Source: an uncultured Alphaproteobacteria bacterium (GTDB taxonomy: Bacteria > Pseudomonadota > Alphaproteobacteria > HIMB59 > GCA-002718135). Taken from it: a DNA stretch of 64,000 nucleotides. The stretch lies in assembly GCA_902582755.1 (NCBI GenBank), contig CACHSZ010000001.1:239774-303773 (forward strand), given 5' to 3'. The notes under the pieces are model-generated. The model was given only the letters and a program-made list of their open reading frames with translations, was not told the origin of the DNA and did not search any database. The position numbers were made by a program, and so were the translations under genes. Of this stretch, positions 20,900-31,403 are shown in pieces; the first letter of the stretch is position 1; each line of letters begins with the position of its first letter.

Positions 20900-21871
20900 A
20901 TGGAAAATACTTCTCAGGTTCCAGTTACGGTTTTAACAGGTTTTCTTGGAGCTGGAAAAACAACACTTTTAAATCGAATTTTAACTGAACAGCATGGACG
21001 TAAATATGCTGTCATTGTTAATGAATTTGGTGAGCAGGGAATTGATAATGACCTTGTTGTTGATGCTGATGAAGAAGTATTTGAAATGAATAACGGTTGC
21101 ATTTGTTGCACTGTTAGAGGTGATTTAATTAGAATTCTTAGTGGTTTAATGAAACGTGCTGACAAACTAGATGCAATTATAGTTGAAACAACTGGTTTAG
21201 CTGATCCAGCCCCAGTTGCTCAGACATTTTTTGTTGATCAAGACGTTGCTGATAGAACAAAATTAGATGCAATTGTTACAGTTGCTGATGCTGTTCATCT
21301 AAGTTCTCAACTAGTAGATCATCATGAAGCAGAAGAGCAAATTGCTTTTGCTGATGTCATTTTGTTAAATAAAGTTGAACTTGTTGAAGATAATGACATT
21401 GTGAAAGTTAATGATCGTATTAGAAAAATAAATCCTTTTGCAAAGATTATTAAAACAACACGTTGTGATGCACCTCTTGATGAAATCGTAGGCTTAAATG
21501 CATTTAGTCTAGATAGAGTATTAGATATTGAACCTGACTTTCTTGAATCAGATCATGATCATGAACATGATGATGATGTTACTAGTCTATCCTTTGTATC
21601 TGATACACCATTAGATATGGATAAGTTTCAAGATTGGTTTGGAAATTTACTTAGGACTAAGGGCCAGGATATTCTTCGATCAAAAGGCATTTTGAACTTT
21701 AAAGGTGAAGAAGAGCGATATGTATTTCAAGGAGTGCATATGCTTATGGATGCTTCACCAATGGGACCTTGGCCTAAAGGAAAAGATAGAAGTTCTCGAG
21801 TAGTATTTATTGGTCGTGATCTTGATAATATGAATCTTAAGGAAGGCTTTGAAAATTGTAAATCAGCATGA
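20900..21871 (+). CDS. CobW/COG0523-family GTPase (putative zinc chaperone)
   Basis: LTGFLGAGKTTLLNRIL, NNGCICCTVRGDL, His-rich SDHDHEHDDD; downstream of znuA. Confidence 0.93.
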   Translation: MENTSQVPVTVLTGFLGAGKTTLLNRILTEQHGRKYAVIVNEFGEQGIDNDLVVDADEEVFEMNNGCICCTVRGDLIRILSGLMKRADKLDAIIVETTGLADPAPVAQTFFVDQDVADRTKLDAIVTVADAVHLSSQLVDHHEAEEQIAFADVILLNKVELVEDNDIVKVNDRIRKINPFAKIIKTTRCDAPLDEIVGLNAFSLDRVLDIEPDFLESDHDHEHDDDVTSLSFVSDTPLDMDKFQDWFGNLLRTKGQDILRSKGILNFKGEEERYVFQGVHMLMDASPMGPWPKGKDRSSRVVFIGRDLDNMNLKEGFENCKSA

Positions 21872-22905
21872 ACGCTGATTTAGAAAAACTTCAAGAATCA
21901 AATAAAACTGAACTTGAAAGAAGAGGTTCAATTTTTAATATTGGAGCTCCAGCTACAGAAGCGGTTACAATTCGTGATCAAATAGCGGTAGGATTTGGTG
22001 ACGGCACCGTAAGATTTTTTCAATCTGGATCTGATCCTAAAACTGTTAAAGCACATAAGGGTGTAGTGTTGAGTATGACAAATTATGAAGATCATGTGTT
22101 AACGGGAGGAGACGATGGACGTTTTCTAAAAATATCATCTGATGGAAATATTGATGAAATTTTTAATTTTGGTTCAAAGTGGGTTGACTGTGTAGCTTCT
22201 CACAAAGATACTAAAGTTTGTTCATCAGGAAAGACTGTTTATATTTGGACAAAAAACAAAGATAAACCTCAAACTTTAGAGCATCAAAGTACTGTTGCTG
22301 GATTAGCATTTGATAATAAAGGTAAGCGTCTTGCGGTCTCAAGATACGGTGGAGTAACAGTGTGGAAACTTAATAATAATAAATGGACAGCATCAAATTT
22401 TACCTGGAAAGGATCGCATGGAACTGTAACGTTTAGCCCAGATACAAAATATATTGTAACTGCAATGCAAGAAAATCAAATTCATGGTTGGCGCATAAAT
22501 GACAAAGCGGATTTAGCAATGAGAGGTTATCCATCAAAAATTAAAAGTTTTACTTGGGTTGGTGATACACCGTATTTGGTAACATCTGGATCCAGTGATG
22601 CAGTTTGCTGGCCATTTGATGGTAAAGAAGGACCAATGGGGAGAAAGCCAATTGTTGTTGCAAACGGTGGTAAAGAACTTGCAACATTTGTTAAAGCACT
22701 TAATGGAGAAAAAGCTGTTTTCACCGGTTTTACAGATGGGTCAGTTTTATTAGCAGAAATTGATGAAAGCAAAAAACCAATTATGATTAGAAGTTCAACA
22801 GGTTCAGAAGTTTCAACAATAGCTATATCTAGTGATAACTCACAAATATTAATTGGCGATATGAAAGGTTCTATTCTTTTATCATCTTTATGGGCAGACA
22901 ATTAA
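21868..22905 (+). CDS. WD40 repeat-like protein
   Basis: Repeated beta-propeller blades (VKAHKGVVLSMTNYEDHVLTGGDDGRFLKI, GTVTFSPDTKYIVTAMQ). Confidence 0.8.
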   Translation: MNADLEKLQESNKTELERRGSIFNIGAPATEAVTIRDQIAVGFGDGTVRFFQSGSDPKTVKAHKGVVLSMTNYEDHVLTGGDDGRFLKISSDGNIDEIFNFGSKWVDCVASHKDTKVCSSGKTVYIWTKNKDKPQTLEHQSTVAGLAFDNKGKRLAVSRYGGVTVWKLNNNKWTASNFTWKGSHGTVTFSPDTKYIVTAMQENQIHGWRINDKADLAMRGYPSKIKSFTWVGDTPYLVTSGSSDAVCWPFDGKEGPMGRKPIVVANGGKELATFVKALNGEKAVFTGFTDGSVLLAEIDESKKPIMIRSSTGSEVSTIAISSDNSQILIGDMKGSILLSSLWADN

Positions 22906-22915
22906 AGGAGAAAAT

Positions 22916-23170
22916 ATGTTTAATCGTAAAACTCAAAATGTTGAAAAAATAAGAAATCTTAAACATTTAATTTCCAAGAAATATAAATTACCAGAAAATA
23001 CTATAATAAGTATTGCTGAGCTCAGTTGTCATGAACCTGATTGTCCACCAATTGAAACTGTAATTACTGCAAGAAATGAAGACGGATCAATGAAAAATTG
23101 GCGAGTTGCAAAGTCAATAGAAGAAATAGAGGAGTCAGATATTAATAATCTAACAAATCACACTCATTAA
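22916..23170 (+). CDS. Small conserved-type protein with ELSCHEPDCPPIET motif, in the cobW operon
   Basis: AAAGGAG ribosome-binding site; co-directional after the WD40 gene. Confidence 0.7.
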   Translation: MFNRKTQNVEKIRNLKHLISKKYKLPENTIISIAELSCHEPDCPPIETVITARNEDGSMKNWRVAKSIEEIEESDINNLTNHTH

Positions 23171-23193
23171 ATTATTAAATTTAAAATAATTTA

Positions 23194-23277
23194 TTAACAG
23201 CAATCTCCACCTTCACAAGTACAGCAACAGCTACAACTGCAACCACACTTTGGTGGGTTTGGACTTTGATTTTTCAT
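23194..23277 (-). CDS. Cys-rich 27-aa peptide, metallothionein-like (not in supplied ORF track)
   Basis: MKNQSPNPPKCGCSCSCCCTCEGGDCC*; 9 Cys; in-frame upstream ATG at 23283 gives a 29-aa alternative; AGG 7 nt upstream of the 23277 ATG. Confidence 0.65.
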   Translation of the reverse strand: MKNQSPNPPKCGCSCSCCCTCEGGDCC

Positions 23278-23317
23278 AATCATACCTATATATTTTTTAT
23301 AATAATTTAAAATACAA

Positions 23318-24175
23318 ATGAGAAAAGCATTAGAAATTAAACAATGTATGAAGACTTTCGAGGGTGACGGGATACCTGTAACGAGAGCTTTCCCTGTCCC
23401 TGGTATGAGAGAAAATGATCCATTTCTTCTTTTTGATCATTTCGGCCCAATTAATTATGAGCCAGGAGGAGCAACTGGCGTACCTGCGCATCCTCATTGT
23501 GGATTTGAGGCAATTACTTACATGCTTGGTGGTGAGGTAGAACACAGAGACTCATTTGGCGGACAAGCAGAAATTGAAACTGGTGATGTACAATGGATGA
23601 CAACTGGTTCAGGTTTAATTCACTCTGAATTAGTAACAGAAAAATTCAAGAAGAGTGGCGGTATCATGCAAGGTTTACAAATCTGGGTTAACCTTCCACA
23701 AAAAAATAAAAAAGTGAAACCTTGGTATCAACATATTAAGAAAAATAATATTCCATCAGTAACTGAAAACACAAATATAGAAATTAAAGTTCTTGTGGGT
23801 GAAATAAATGGAACCAAATCCAAAGTTCAAACATATTCACCTGTATCAATATTTGATATTCAATTTACAAAACCAGATATGACAAAGTTTAATATTGATA
23901 AAGAACAAAATCTTATGATTTATATTATTGATGGTCAGTTACAGTTCAATGAGAAAGATAAAATCGCTAATAAAGGTGATATGATTTACTTTGATCAGTC
24001 AAGTGATGAAGTTCAACTTACATCAATATCAGAAAAGGGATCCTACCTAGTTTTAGCAGGTAAGCCGCTTAAAGAACCTGTAGCACGTTATGGTCCTTTT
24101 GTGGCGAATTCTGAGGGAGAAATCAAGCAAGCAATGATGGACTATCAAGAAGGAAAGATGGGAAGCTTAGCTTAA
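23318..24175 (+). CDS. Pirin-family protein
   Basis: DPFLLFDHFGP, GVPAHPHCGFEAITYMLGGEVEHRDS, MTTGSGLIHSE. Confidence 0.94.
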   Translation: MRKALEIKQCMKTFEGDGIPVTRAFPVPGMRENDPFLLFDHFGPINYEPGGATGVPAHPHCGFEAITYMLGGEVEHRDSFGGQAEIETGDVQWMTTGSGLIHSELVTEKFKKSGGIMQGLQIWVNLPQKNKKVKPWYQHIKKNNIPSVTENTNIEIKVLVGEINGTKSKVQTYSPVSIFDIQFTKPDMTKFNIDKEQNLMIYIIDGQLQFNEKDKIANKGDMIYFDQSSDEVQLTSISEKGSYLVLAGKPLKEPVARYGPFVANSEGEIKQAMMDYQEGKMGSLA

Positions 24176-24618
24176 GTTAATTGACGTAACATTTCACCAG
24201 CTACAATAGCAACTGAACTACTAAGATTGATCGATCTAGGCCCTTTTATCATTGGTATTGTTAATCTTTCATCGACAGAGCTATGGACAAAATCAGGTGC
24301 TCCTGCACTTTCTCTGCCAAATAAAATAATATCATTTGATTGAAATTTATAATCGAAATAACTTTTTTTACTTTTAGTTGTTAGAAGAACGAGTCGATAT
24401 GAATTATCTTTTGACCACTCATAAAATTTTTCCCAACTTAAATGTTTTTTTAATTCTAGATAATCATAGTAATCCATTGATGCTCTTTTTAATCTCTTAT
24501 CATCAATCACAAAGCCAGCTGGCTCTATTATATCTACTGGTATTCCAAGACAGGCACCTAGTCTAAATATGTTTCCTGCATTCTGTGGTATGTCGGGTTC
24601 AAATAGAGCAATTCTCAT
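24172..24618 (-). CDS. trmL: tRNA (cytidine(34)-2'-O)-methyltransferase
   Basis: FEPDIPQNAGNIFRLGACLG, LFGRESAGAP, RSINLSSSVAIV. Confidence 0.95.
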   Translation of the reverse strand: MRIALFEPDIPQNAGNIFRLGACLGIPVDIIEPAGFVIDDKRLKRASMDYYDYLELKKHLSWEKFYEWSKDNSYRLVLLTTKSKKSYFDYKFQSNDIILFGRESAGAPDFVHSSVDERLTIPMIKGPRSINLSSSVAIVAGEMLRQLT

Positions 24619-24713
24619 GTTTTTTTACTATATTATTTTATTACTTGCGTCACGCTGGCACATATTTAAAAAGTATTTTTTTGAGTAATTAAGATATAAG
24701 AAATTCACAATAA

Positions 24714-25241
24714 ATGGCTAAAAAACCCAAAAATAAGAGAAGAGATTTCCTACAACTTAGCACTGTAACGCTTGGTGCTGTTGGAACAGCTGCTTTTATA
24801 TGGCCTTTTCTAAAAAGTATGAGTCCAGCAGAAGACACATTAGCTGCAGGATCAACCGAAGTAGATATTAGTGCTATTGAAGAAGGTCAAAGTATAACAA
24901 TAAAGTGGCGTGGAAAACCTGTTTTCATTAAAAAAAGAACAAAAGATGAAATTGATGCAGCTAAAATGGTTCAAGCTTCTGAATTAAGAGATCCACAAGA
25001 TGATGCTGATAGAGTACAAAAAGAAGAATGGTTAGTTTTAGTGGGAGTATGTACACACTTAGGTTGTGTTCCACTTGGTCAGAAGGTTTCAGATATGAAA
25101 GGTGAGTACGATGGTTGGTACTGCCCATGTCATGGTTCACATTACGATACATCAGGTAGGATAAGAAAGGGACCAGCTCCCAAAAACTTGGACGTTCCGC
25201 CCTATACCTTTTTAAATGATAATACTATAAAGATAGGATAA
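24714..25241 (+). CDS. petA: Ubiquinol-cytochrome c reductase Rieske iron-sulfur subunit
   Basis: [16 protein letters not shown] Tat-like signal; CTHLGC and CPCHGSHYD. Confidence 0.97.
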   Translation: MAKKPKNKRRDFLQLSTVTLGAVGTAAFIWPFLKSMSPAEDTLAAGSTEVDISAIEEGQSITIKWRGKPVFIKKRTKDEIDAAKMVQASELRDPQDDADRVQKEEWLVLVGVCTHLGCVPLGQKVSDMKGEYDGWYCPCHGSHYDTSGRIRKGPAPKNLDVPPYTFLNDNTIKIG

Positions 25242-25242
25242 C

Positions 25243-26535
25243 ATGGATAAGAATCGAAAAGTACATCAGTTTAAAAACCCTGTCCTCAATTGGATAGAGT
25301 TTCGTTTACCAATTATTTCTTATTTCAAAAAAGAATACGGTGATTATCCAATGCCTAAAAATTGTAATTATTTTTGGAGTTTTGGTGCATTAGCAACAAT
25401 TACGCTTGTTACAATGATAGTAAGTGGAATTTTTCTTGCAATGAATTACACACCACATACTGATATGGCATTTGATAGTGTTGAAAGAATAATGCGAGAT
25501 GTCAATTACGGTTGGTTAATGCGATACATCCATTCCAATGGTGCAGCCTTTTTCTTCATCATTGTTTACATTCATATAGTAAGAGCAATGTATTTTGGTT
25601 CTTACAAATATCCAAGAGAGCTTAATTGGATTTTAGGTGTATTCATATTTTTATTAATGATGGCAACTTCTTTTCTTGGTTACACATTACCGTGGGGACA
25701 AATGTCTTATTGGGGAGCTACAGTTATAACAAATTTATTTAGTGCAATTCCATTTATTGGTGAGGGATTAAAGACATGGCTTCTTGGTGATTACAATGTT
25801 GGAAATGCTACTTTAAACCGTTTCTTTGCTCTTCATTATGTTTTACCATTTGTTATTTTTGGTGTTGTAGGATTACATGTTGCTGCAGTCCATGTTCATG
25901 GTTCAAATAATCCTGATGGGATTGATATTAAAACTAACAATGACTCAGTAAACTTTTTTCCATATATGTTAATTAAAGATACAGTAGCTATGTGTGCTTT
26001 TGGTGTTGCCATTTCTGCAGTAATATTCTTTGGACCAAATCTTATGGCTGAAGTTGATAATTATATTCCAGCAGATCCACTTGTTACTCCAGCTCACATT
26101 GTTCCAAACTGGTATCTTGCACCTTTTTATGCAATTTTAAGAGCAGTACCTGATAAATTAGGAGGAGTTCTCCTAATGTTTGGTGCGATAGTAATTCTCT
26201 TTGTTCTACCTTGGCTTGATAGATCAAAAGTGAGAAGCTGTAATTATAGACCAATATATAAGTGGTTTATGATGGGCTTTTTTGTTAACTTCTTTGCATT
26301 AGGCTACGTTGGTATGCTTCCTGCTGAAGGTTTATATCTTTTAATTGCTAGAGTAGGTTTACTTTACTACTTTGGTTTTTTCTTTATCATTACACCTTTT
26401 GTTGGTTGGATAGAGAAGCCAAGTAAGCTACCGCTCAGTATTAGTGATGTTTATGCTAAAAATATAGCTCCTAATATTGGCGGAGGAGAAAAAGGAATTC
26501 CTTCACCAGCAATGCAAAAAGATACAAATCTATAA
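25243..26535 (+). CDS. petB: Cytochrome b (bc1 complex)
   Basis: TM protein with GYTLPWGQMSYWGATVITNL and DPLVTPAHIVPNWYLAPFYA. Confidence 0.98.
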   Translation: MDKNRKVHQFKNPVLNWIEFRLPIISYFKKEYGDYPMPKNCNYFWSFGALATITLVTMIVSGIFLAMNYTPHTDMAFDSVERIMRDVNYGWLMRYIHSNGAAFFFIIVYIHIVRAMYFGSYKYPRELNWILGVFIFLLMMATSFLGYTLPWGQMSYWGATVITNLFSAIPFIGEGLKTWLLGDYNVGNATLNRFFALHYVLPFVIFGVVGLHVAAVHVHGSNNPDGIDIKTNNDSVNFFPYMLIKDTVAMCAFGVAISAVIFFGPNLMAEVDNYIPADPLVTPAHIVPNWYLAPFYAILRAVPDKLGGVLLMFGAIVILFVLPWLDRSKVRSCNYRPIYKWFMMGFFVNFFALGYVGMLPAEGLYLLIARVGLLYYFGFFFIITPFVGWIEKPSKLPLSISDVYAKNIAPNIGGGEKGIPSPAMQKDTNL

Positions 26536-27284
26536 TGCGCCTATTACTTATTATTTTTTTATTATTCGCTTCAAATTTGTTTGCTGCAGAAATGAGTACT
26601 GAAAAAATGCCAAAACATGATTGGTCTTTTAAAGGTGTAACGGGAACTTTTGATAGAGCTGCAATTCAAAGGGGCTATAAAGTTTATAGAGAAGTATGTG
26701 CAGGATGTCATTCAATGAAACTTCTGTATTACAGAGATCTTATTGATGTTGGTTTTTCCGAGGCTCAAGTAAAAGTAATTGCTTCTGAATATACTGTATT
26801 AGATGGTCCAAATGATGATGGTGAAATGTTTGAAAGACCGGCTAGGCCAGCAGACAGATTTGTTAACCCATACGCCAATGACAATGAAGCGAGAGCAAAT
26901 AATAATGGAGCCTATCCTCCTGATTTAAGTGTAATTACAAAAGCTAGAAAATATGGAGTTGATTATATTTATAATCTTCTTCTTGGTTATGTTGAACCTC
27001 CAGAGGGAATGGAAGTGGGTAATGGAATGTGGTACAATAAATGGATGGCTGGAAATCAAATAGCTATGCCAGCACCTATAACCGATGGAAGCGTAGATTA
27101 TGATGATGGCACTGATAATAATGCAGAACAGTTATCGGCTGATGTAACACATTTTCTTCACTGGGCTGCTGAACCAGAAATGGAAGAAAGAAAAAATTTA
27201 GGAATCAAAGTAATATTATTCTTTATTATTTTAGGAACAATTGTGTACTTAGCAAAAAACAGACTTTGGCGAGACGTCACTTAG
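26535..27284 (+). CDS. petC: Cytochrome c1
   Basis: CAGCH heme motif, YREVCAGCHSMKLLYYRDL, PPDLSVITKAR. Confidence 0.97.
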   Translation: MRLLLIIFLLFASNLFAAEMSTEKMPKHDWSFKGVTGTFDRAAIQRGYKVYREVCAGCHSMKLLYYRDLIDVGFSEAQVKVIASEYTVLDGPNDDGEMFERPARPADRFVNPYANDNEARANNNGAYPPDLSVITKARKYGVDYIYNLLLGYVEPPEGMEVGNGMWYNKWMAGNQIAMPAPITDGSVDYDDGTDNNAEQLSADVTHFLHWAAEPEMEERKNLGIKVILFFIILGTIVYLAKNRLWRDVT

Positions 27285-28381
27285 ACATTAAATAAAAAGT
27301 TCATTACATCTCCATCTTTGACGATATAATCTTTACCTTCTTGTCTTAGCTTTCCTGAATCTCTACTTCCAGCATCACCATTATTTTCTAAATAGTCTTC
27401 ATAAGAGACAGTTTCTGCTCTAATAAATCCTTTTTCAAAATCAGTATGAATTTTTCCAGCAGCTTGAGGTGCAAGTGTTTCTTTTTTTATTGTCCATGAT
27501 CTTGTTTCTTTTGGACCACATGTAAAATAGTTTATCAAACCTAAAAGTTCATATCCTGATTTTATAACCTTATTCAATGTTGTTTGATCTAAATTAAGTT
27601 CTTTAAGAAATTCAAGTTTTTCTTCTTCATTATCTAATTCGGCTATTTGTGCTTCTATTGATGCAGAGATTAAAACTACACAATGATTATTTTTTTTGGC
27701 AAACTCGATAACTTTTTTTGATAACTCGTTTCCAGTGTGAATAGATTCTTCATCTACATTACATATGTACATAGTAGGTTTTAGACTAATTAAGTTAAGA
27801 CTATTTACAAAGTCAATTTCATTACTAGCAAATTCATCAATTTTTAAGATACTATTAGCATCTAGCATTTGTAAGATTTTATTTATTATTTCGAATTGAT
27901 GTTTAGCTTCTTTATCATTTGCTTTTAATTTTTTTTCTAAACTAGTTTTTTTATTATTTAAGCTTTCAAGATCAGCTAATTGCAATTCTAAATTTATTGT
28001 TTCAATATCATCTAGTGGATCAATTTTTGATGATACATGAGTAATGTTAGTATCTTTAAAGCATCTAACAACATGTGCTATTGCGTCAACTTCCCTAACA
28101 TGTCCTAAAAATTTATTTCCTAAACCTTCTCCTTGTGATGCTCCCTTTACTAATCCTGCAATATCAACAAAATCCATAAAAGAAGGAATTATTTTTTCAC
28201 TTTTTCCAATGATCGCTAGTTTATCTAATCTGTCATCGGGCACTGCAACTCTTCCTATATTTGGTTCTATAGTTGCAAATGGATAATTTGCAGCTTCCGC
28301 TTTATTTGATTGGGTAAGAGCATTGAATAAAGTGGATTTACCAACATTTGGCAATCCAACTATCCCACACCTAAACCCCAT
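27281..28381 (-). CDS. ychF: Redox-regulated ATPase YchF
   Basis: GIVGLPNVGKSTLFNALT, NYPFATIEPNIG, TGS C-terminal domain. Confidence 0.97.
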   Translation of the reverse strand: MGFRCGIVGLPNVGKSTLFNALTQSNKAEAANYPFATIEPNIGRVAVPDDRLDKLAIIGKSEKIIPSFMDFVDIAGLVKGASQGEGLGNKFLGHVREVDAIAHVVRCFKDTNITHVSSKIDPLDDIETINLELQLADLESLNNKKTSLEKKLKANDKEAKHQFEIINKILQMLDANSILKIDEFASNEIDFVNSLNLISLKPTMYICNVDEESIHTGNELSKKVIEFAKKNNHCVVLISASIEAQIAELDNEEEKLEFLKELNLDQTTLNKVIKSGYELLGLINYFTCGPKETRSWTIKKETLAPQAAGKIHTDFEKGFIRAETVSYEDYLENNGDAGSRDSGKLRQEGKDYIVKDGDVMNFLFNV

Positions 28382-28383
28382 AA

Positions 28384-28944
28384 TTAATTTTGCTCACTTA
28401 TTTTTGTTAAAAATAGAGGAATATCTGAAAATATTAATTCTATATTTCTAACTATTTTATCAATTTTTTTACTTATTATTTCTTCTTCTGATTTTGAAAA
28501 TTTATTTAAAACATAACTTGAAACTAAATCTTTATGTCCAGGATGATCAATTCCAATACGTATTCTAAAATAATTTTCCCCTATAAATTGGTCAATACTT
28601 TCCAATCCATTATGACCTCCGTTTCCACCACCTTGTTTTATTTTTACTTTCGATAATTCTAAATCAAGATCATCATGGATAACAAAAGTATGGTCTAATT
28701 TGATTTTATAAAAATTTACAATCTCTGAAACAGCTTTTCCAGACAAGTTCATGAATGTAAGAGGTTTTAACACAAAGATTTTTTGATTATTTATTACGCC
28801 TGAATATAATTCTTTAATTTTATCTTCTTTGATTTTGTCTAAATTAAAATGCAAGATTATATTTTCCACTAAATGGAAACCTACATTATGCCTGGTATTT
28901 TTATAATTCACACCTGGGTTTCCAAGTCCACAAATCAAAAACAT
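28384..28944 (-). CDS. pth: Peptidyl-tRNA hydrolase
   Basis: GLGNPGVNYKNTRHNVGF, HDDLDLELSKVKIKQGGGNGGHNG. Confidence 0.97.
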   Translation of the reverse strand: MFLICGLGNPGVNYKNTRHNVGFHLVENIILHFNLDKIKEDKIKELYSGVINNQKIFVLKPLTFMNLSGKAVSEIVNFYKIKLDHTFVIHDDLDLELSKVKIKQGGGNGGHNGLESIDQFIGENYFRIRIGIDHPGHKDLVSSYVLNKFSKSEEEIISKKIDKIVRNIELIFSDIPLFLTKISEQN

Positions 28945-28965
28945 AAAATGAGATATAAAGTAAAG

Positions 28966-29643
28966 TTACTTAGATTCTTTATTTTCTTCTTTATTATCAG
29001 AAGTTTCTTCCTTCTTTTCCTCTGATTTCTCTTCACCACCTTCTGCTGCACCTTCTTCAGTTGTTTCTTCAGTTTTAGTTTCAACTTCTACAGTTGGCGG
29101 AACTAAAGTAGCTATTACGAAATCTCTATCTGAAATAGTAGGAGCAACTCCCTCAGGTAGTTGAATATTACTAATTTTAACTGCATCACCTATTTCGCTT
29201 TCAATTAAATCGAATTCTAGTTTGCTAGGTATATTATTTGCATTACATGTTAGTTCAACAAGTCTTCTGACAGTATTTAAAACTCCACCTTTTTTCAAAC
29301 CAGGACATTTATCTTGATTTAAAAACTCAACAGGAATTTCAACGTTTACTTTTGTATTTTCTTGAACTCTTAGAAAATCAAAATGTATAAGTTGATCACT
29401 TACTGGATGATATTGTAATTGTTTGGGAAGTATTTTTTCTTTCTTTCCATCAACATCAAGATCGATAATTGTTGAATAAAAAGAACCGGTGCCCATTAAT
29501 TTTTTCAGTATTTTATCTTCTAGAGCAATTTTCTTAGGTTCAGTTCCCTTGCCATAAATAATACCAGGGACCAATCCCTTAACTAAGAGACTATGATTTG
29601 AACCAATATCTTTATTTCTTTCAATTGCTTTAAAATCACTCAT
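28966..29643 (-). CDS. rplY: 50S ribosomal protein L25/Ctc
   Basis: LVPGIIYGKG, HFDFLRV, acidic C-terminal tail. Confidence 0.93.
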   Translation of the reverse strand: MSDFKAIERNKDIGSNHSLLVKGLVPGIIYGKGTEPKKIALEDKILKKLMGTGSFYSTIIDLDVDGKKEKILPKQLQYHPVSDQLIHFDFLRVQENTKVNVEIPVEFLNQDKCPGLKKGGVLNTVRRLVELTCNANNIPSKLEFDLIESEIGDAVKISNIQLPEGVAPTISDRDFVIATLVPPTVEVETKTEETTEEGAAEGGEEKSEEKKEETSDNKEENKESK

Positions 29644-29655
29644 AAAATAAAAAAT

Positions 29656-30591
29656 TTAATCGAAAAGAGCAGACACTGAAGTATCAGTGTTAATTCTTTT
29701 AATCGCATCACCCATTAAAGGAGCAATACTAATATGTCTAATGTTTTTTGTGCTTTTTACCTCCTTAGAAGGCTCAATAGTATCAGTTAAAACCAATTCT
29801 TTTATGCTTGAATTTTCAATCTTTTTAAGGGCATCTCCAGATAATACACCGTGAACAATATAAGAATAAATTTCTTTAGCCCCATTTTTATTTAGAGCTT
29901 CAGCAGCATTACATAGTGTGCCTGCAGAGTCAGCTATATCATCTAGTAAGATACAAGTTTTATCTTTTACATCTCCAATAATATTCATTACTTCAGATTC
30001 ACCAGCTTTTTCTCTTCTTTTATCGGCAATTGCTAGCCCAGCATCTAACCTCTTAGCGAAAGCTCTAGCTCTAACAACACCACCAACATCAGGTGAGGCA
30101 ACAACTAAATCTTTGTTTCCATTGAATCTTTCTTTAACATCATCGATTATCGGTCTTACAGAAAAAATATTATCTAAAGGAATGTCAAAAAAACCTTGAA
30201 TTTGACCAGCATGCAAATCCATTGTTAACACCCTATCAGCACCCGCGGATGTAATTAAATTTGCAACAAGTTTGGCAGTGATTGGTGTTCTAGGTCCAGT
30301 CTTTCTATCTTGTCTTGCATATCCATAATAAGGGATAACAGCAGTAATCCTTTTCGCTGAACCTCTTCTTGCAGCATCAATTGTGATTAAAAGTTCCATT
30401 AAATGGTCATTTGCTGGATGTGATGTAGATTGAATAATAAAAACATCTTCACCTCTAATATTTTCATTTATTTCCACAAATATTTCTCTGTCATTAAAGG
30501 TTCTAACAGAGGCATCTGCTAATGGAACATCAATATGTTTAGAGATTTTTTCTGCTAGGGATTTGCTACTATTACAGGCGATTATTTTCAT
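29656..30591 (-). CDS. prs: Ribose-phosphate pyrophosphokinase
   Basis: [43 protein letters not shown]. Confidence 0.97.
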   Translation of the reverse strand: MKIIACNSSKSLAEKISKHIDVPLADASVRTFNDREIFVEINENIRGEDVFIIQSTSHPANDHLMELLITIDAARRGSAKRITAVIPYYGYARQDRKTGPRTPITAKLVANLITSAGADRVLTMDLHAGQIQGFFDIPLDNIFSVRPIIDDVKERFNGNKDLVVASPDVGGVVRARAFAKRLDAGLAIADKRREKAGESEVMNIIGDVKDKTCILLDDIADSAGTLCNAAEALNKNGAKEIYSYIVHGVLSGDALKKIENSSIKELVLTDTIEPSKEVKSTKNIRHISIAPLMGDAIKRINTDTSVSALFD

Positions 30592-30638
30592 ATAATCAAA
30601 TTAATTACTATATTAGAATAATAATAGATCAACTAAAA

Positions 30639-31403
30639 TTAATCATTAAATGCAATGATATTTAGCATTCTTCCAGTATCTCTAAATTTTTGTGATTCCC
30701 TTCGATGGCTAAAAAAAACTCTCTTATTTGAGAAGGTATCTTTGTTAATATTATATATATTTTTAATACCCAATTCCTCAAATTGATAGTTAATCAATCC
30801 TCTTAAATTAAATAAGTCTTTGTCTTTATTTTTGTGTTTGAAGAAAATAGAGTATTTTTTATTTTTGATTATAAACTTACTTTTAAAGTCTTTTGATACT
30901 TCAAAGTTTTTAAAACTCAAACAAGGACCAATAAGAACCACAATATTTTTTTTAATTATTTTTTGTTTAACAAAATATTCTATACCTTTGGCAGCTATAT
31001 TTTTTAAGGCCCCTTTCCAACCTGAATGAAGAGCGCAAATATATTTTTTATTTTTATCGAAAATAAAAATTGGACAACAATCTGCAGTTAAAACCCCTAA
31101 AGCTATTTGCTTATTGCTTGTTATTAATCCATCTCCAGAATACTTATTACCTATATTTTTTTTATTAATTTTTACAATTTTGTTGGAGTGTATTTGACTA
31201 ATAAATTTAATTTTTTTTTTGATCTTTAAATTTTTAAGACAGATATCAATATTTTTATGTACATTTACTTTAGTATCTTTGCGATTAAAGCTACAGTTTA
31301 ATGAATAGTTTTCTTTTTTTGATACTCCACCATTTCTAGTAAAAAAACCAGCTCTAACAAAAGACTTAATTTTTGCATGAGTAAAATAATTTTTAGTAAT
31401 CAT
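30639..31403 (-). CDS. pgeF: Peptidoglycan editing factor PgeF / laccase-domain protein
   Basis: GVLTADCCPIFIF, ALHSGWKGALKNIAAKG, LIGPCLSFKNFEV. Confidence 0.92.
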   Translation of the reverse strand: MITKNYFTHAKIKSFVRAGFFTRNGGVSKKENYSLNCSFNRKDTKVNVHKNIDICLKNLKIKKKIKFISQIHSNKIVKINKKNIGNKYSGDGLITSNKQIALGVLTADCCPIFIFDKNKKYICALHSGWKGALKNIAAKGIEYFVKQKIIKKNIVVLIGPCLSFKNFEVSKDFKSKFIIKNKKYSIFFKHKNKDKDLFNLRGLINYQFEELGIKNIYNINKDTFSNKRVFFSHRRESQKFRDTGRMLNIIAFND

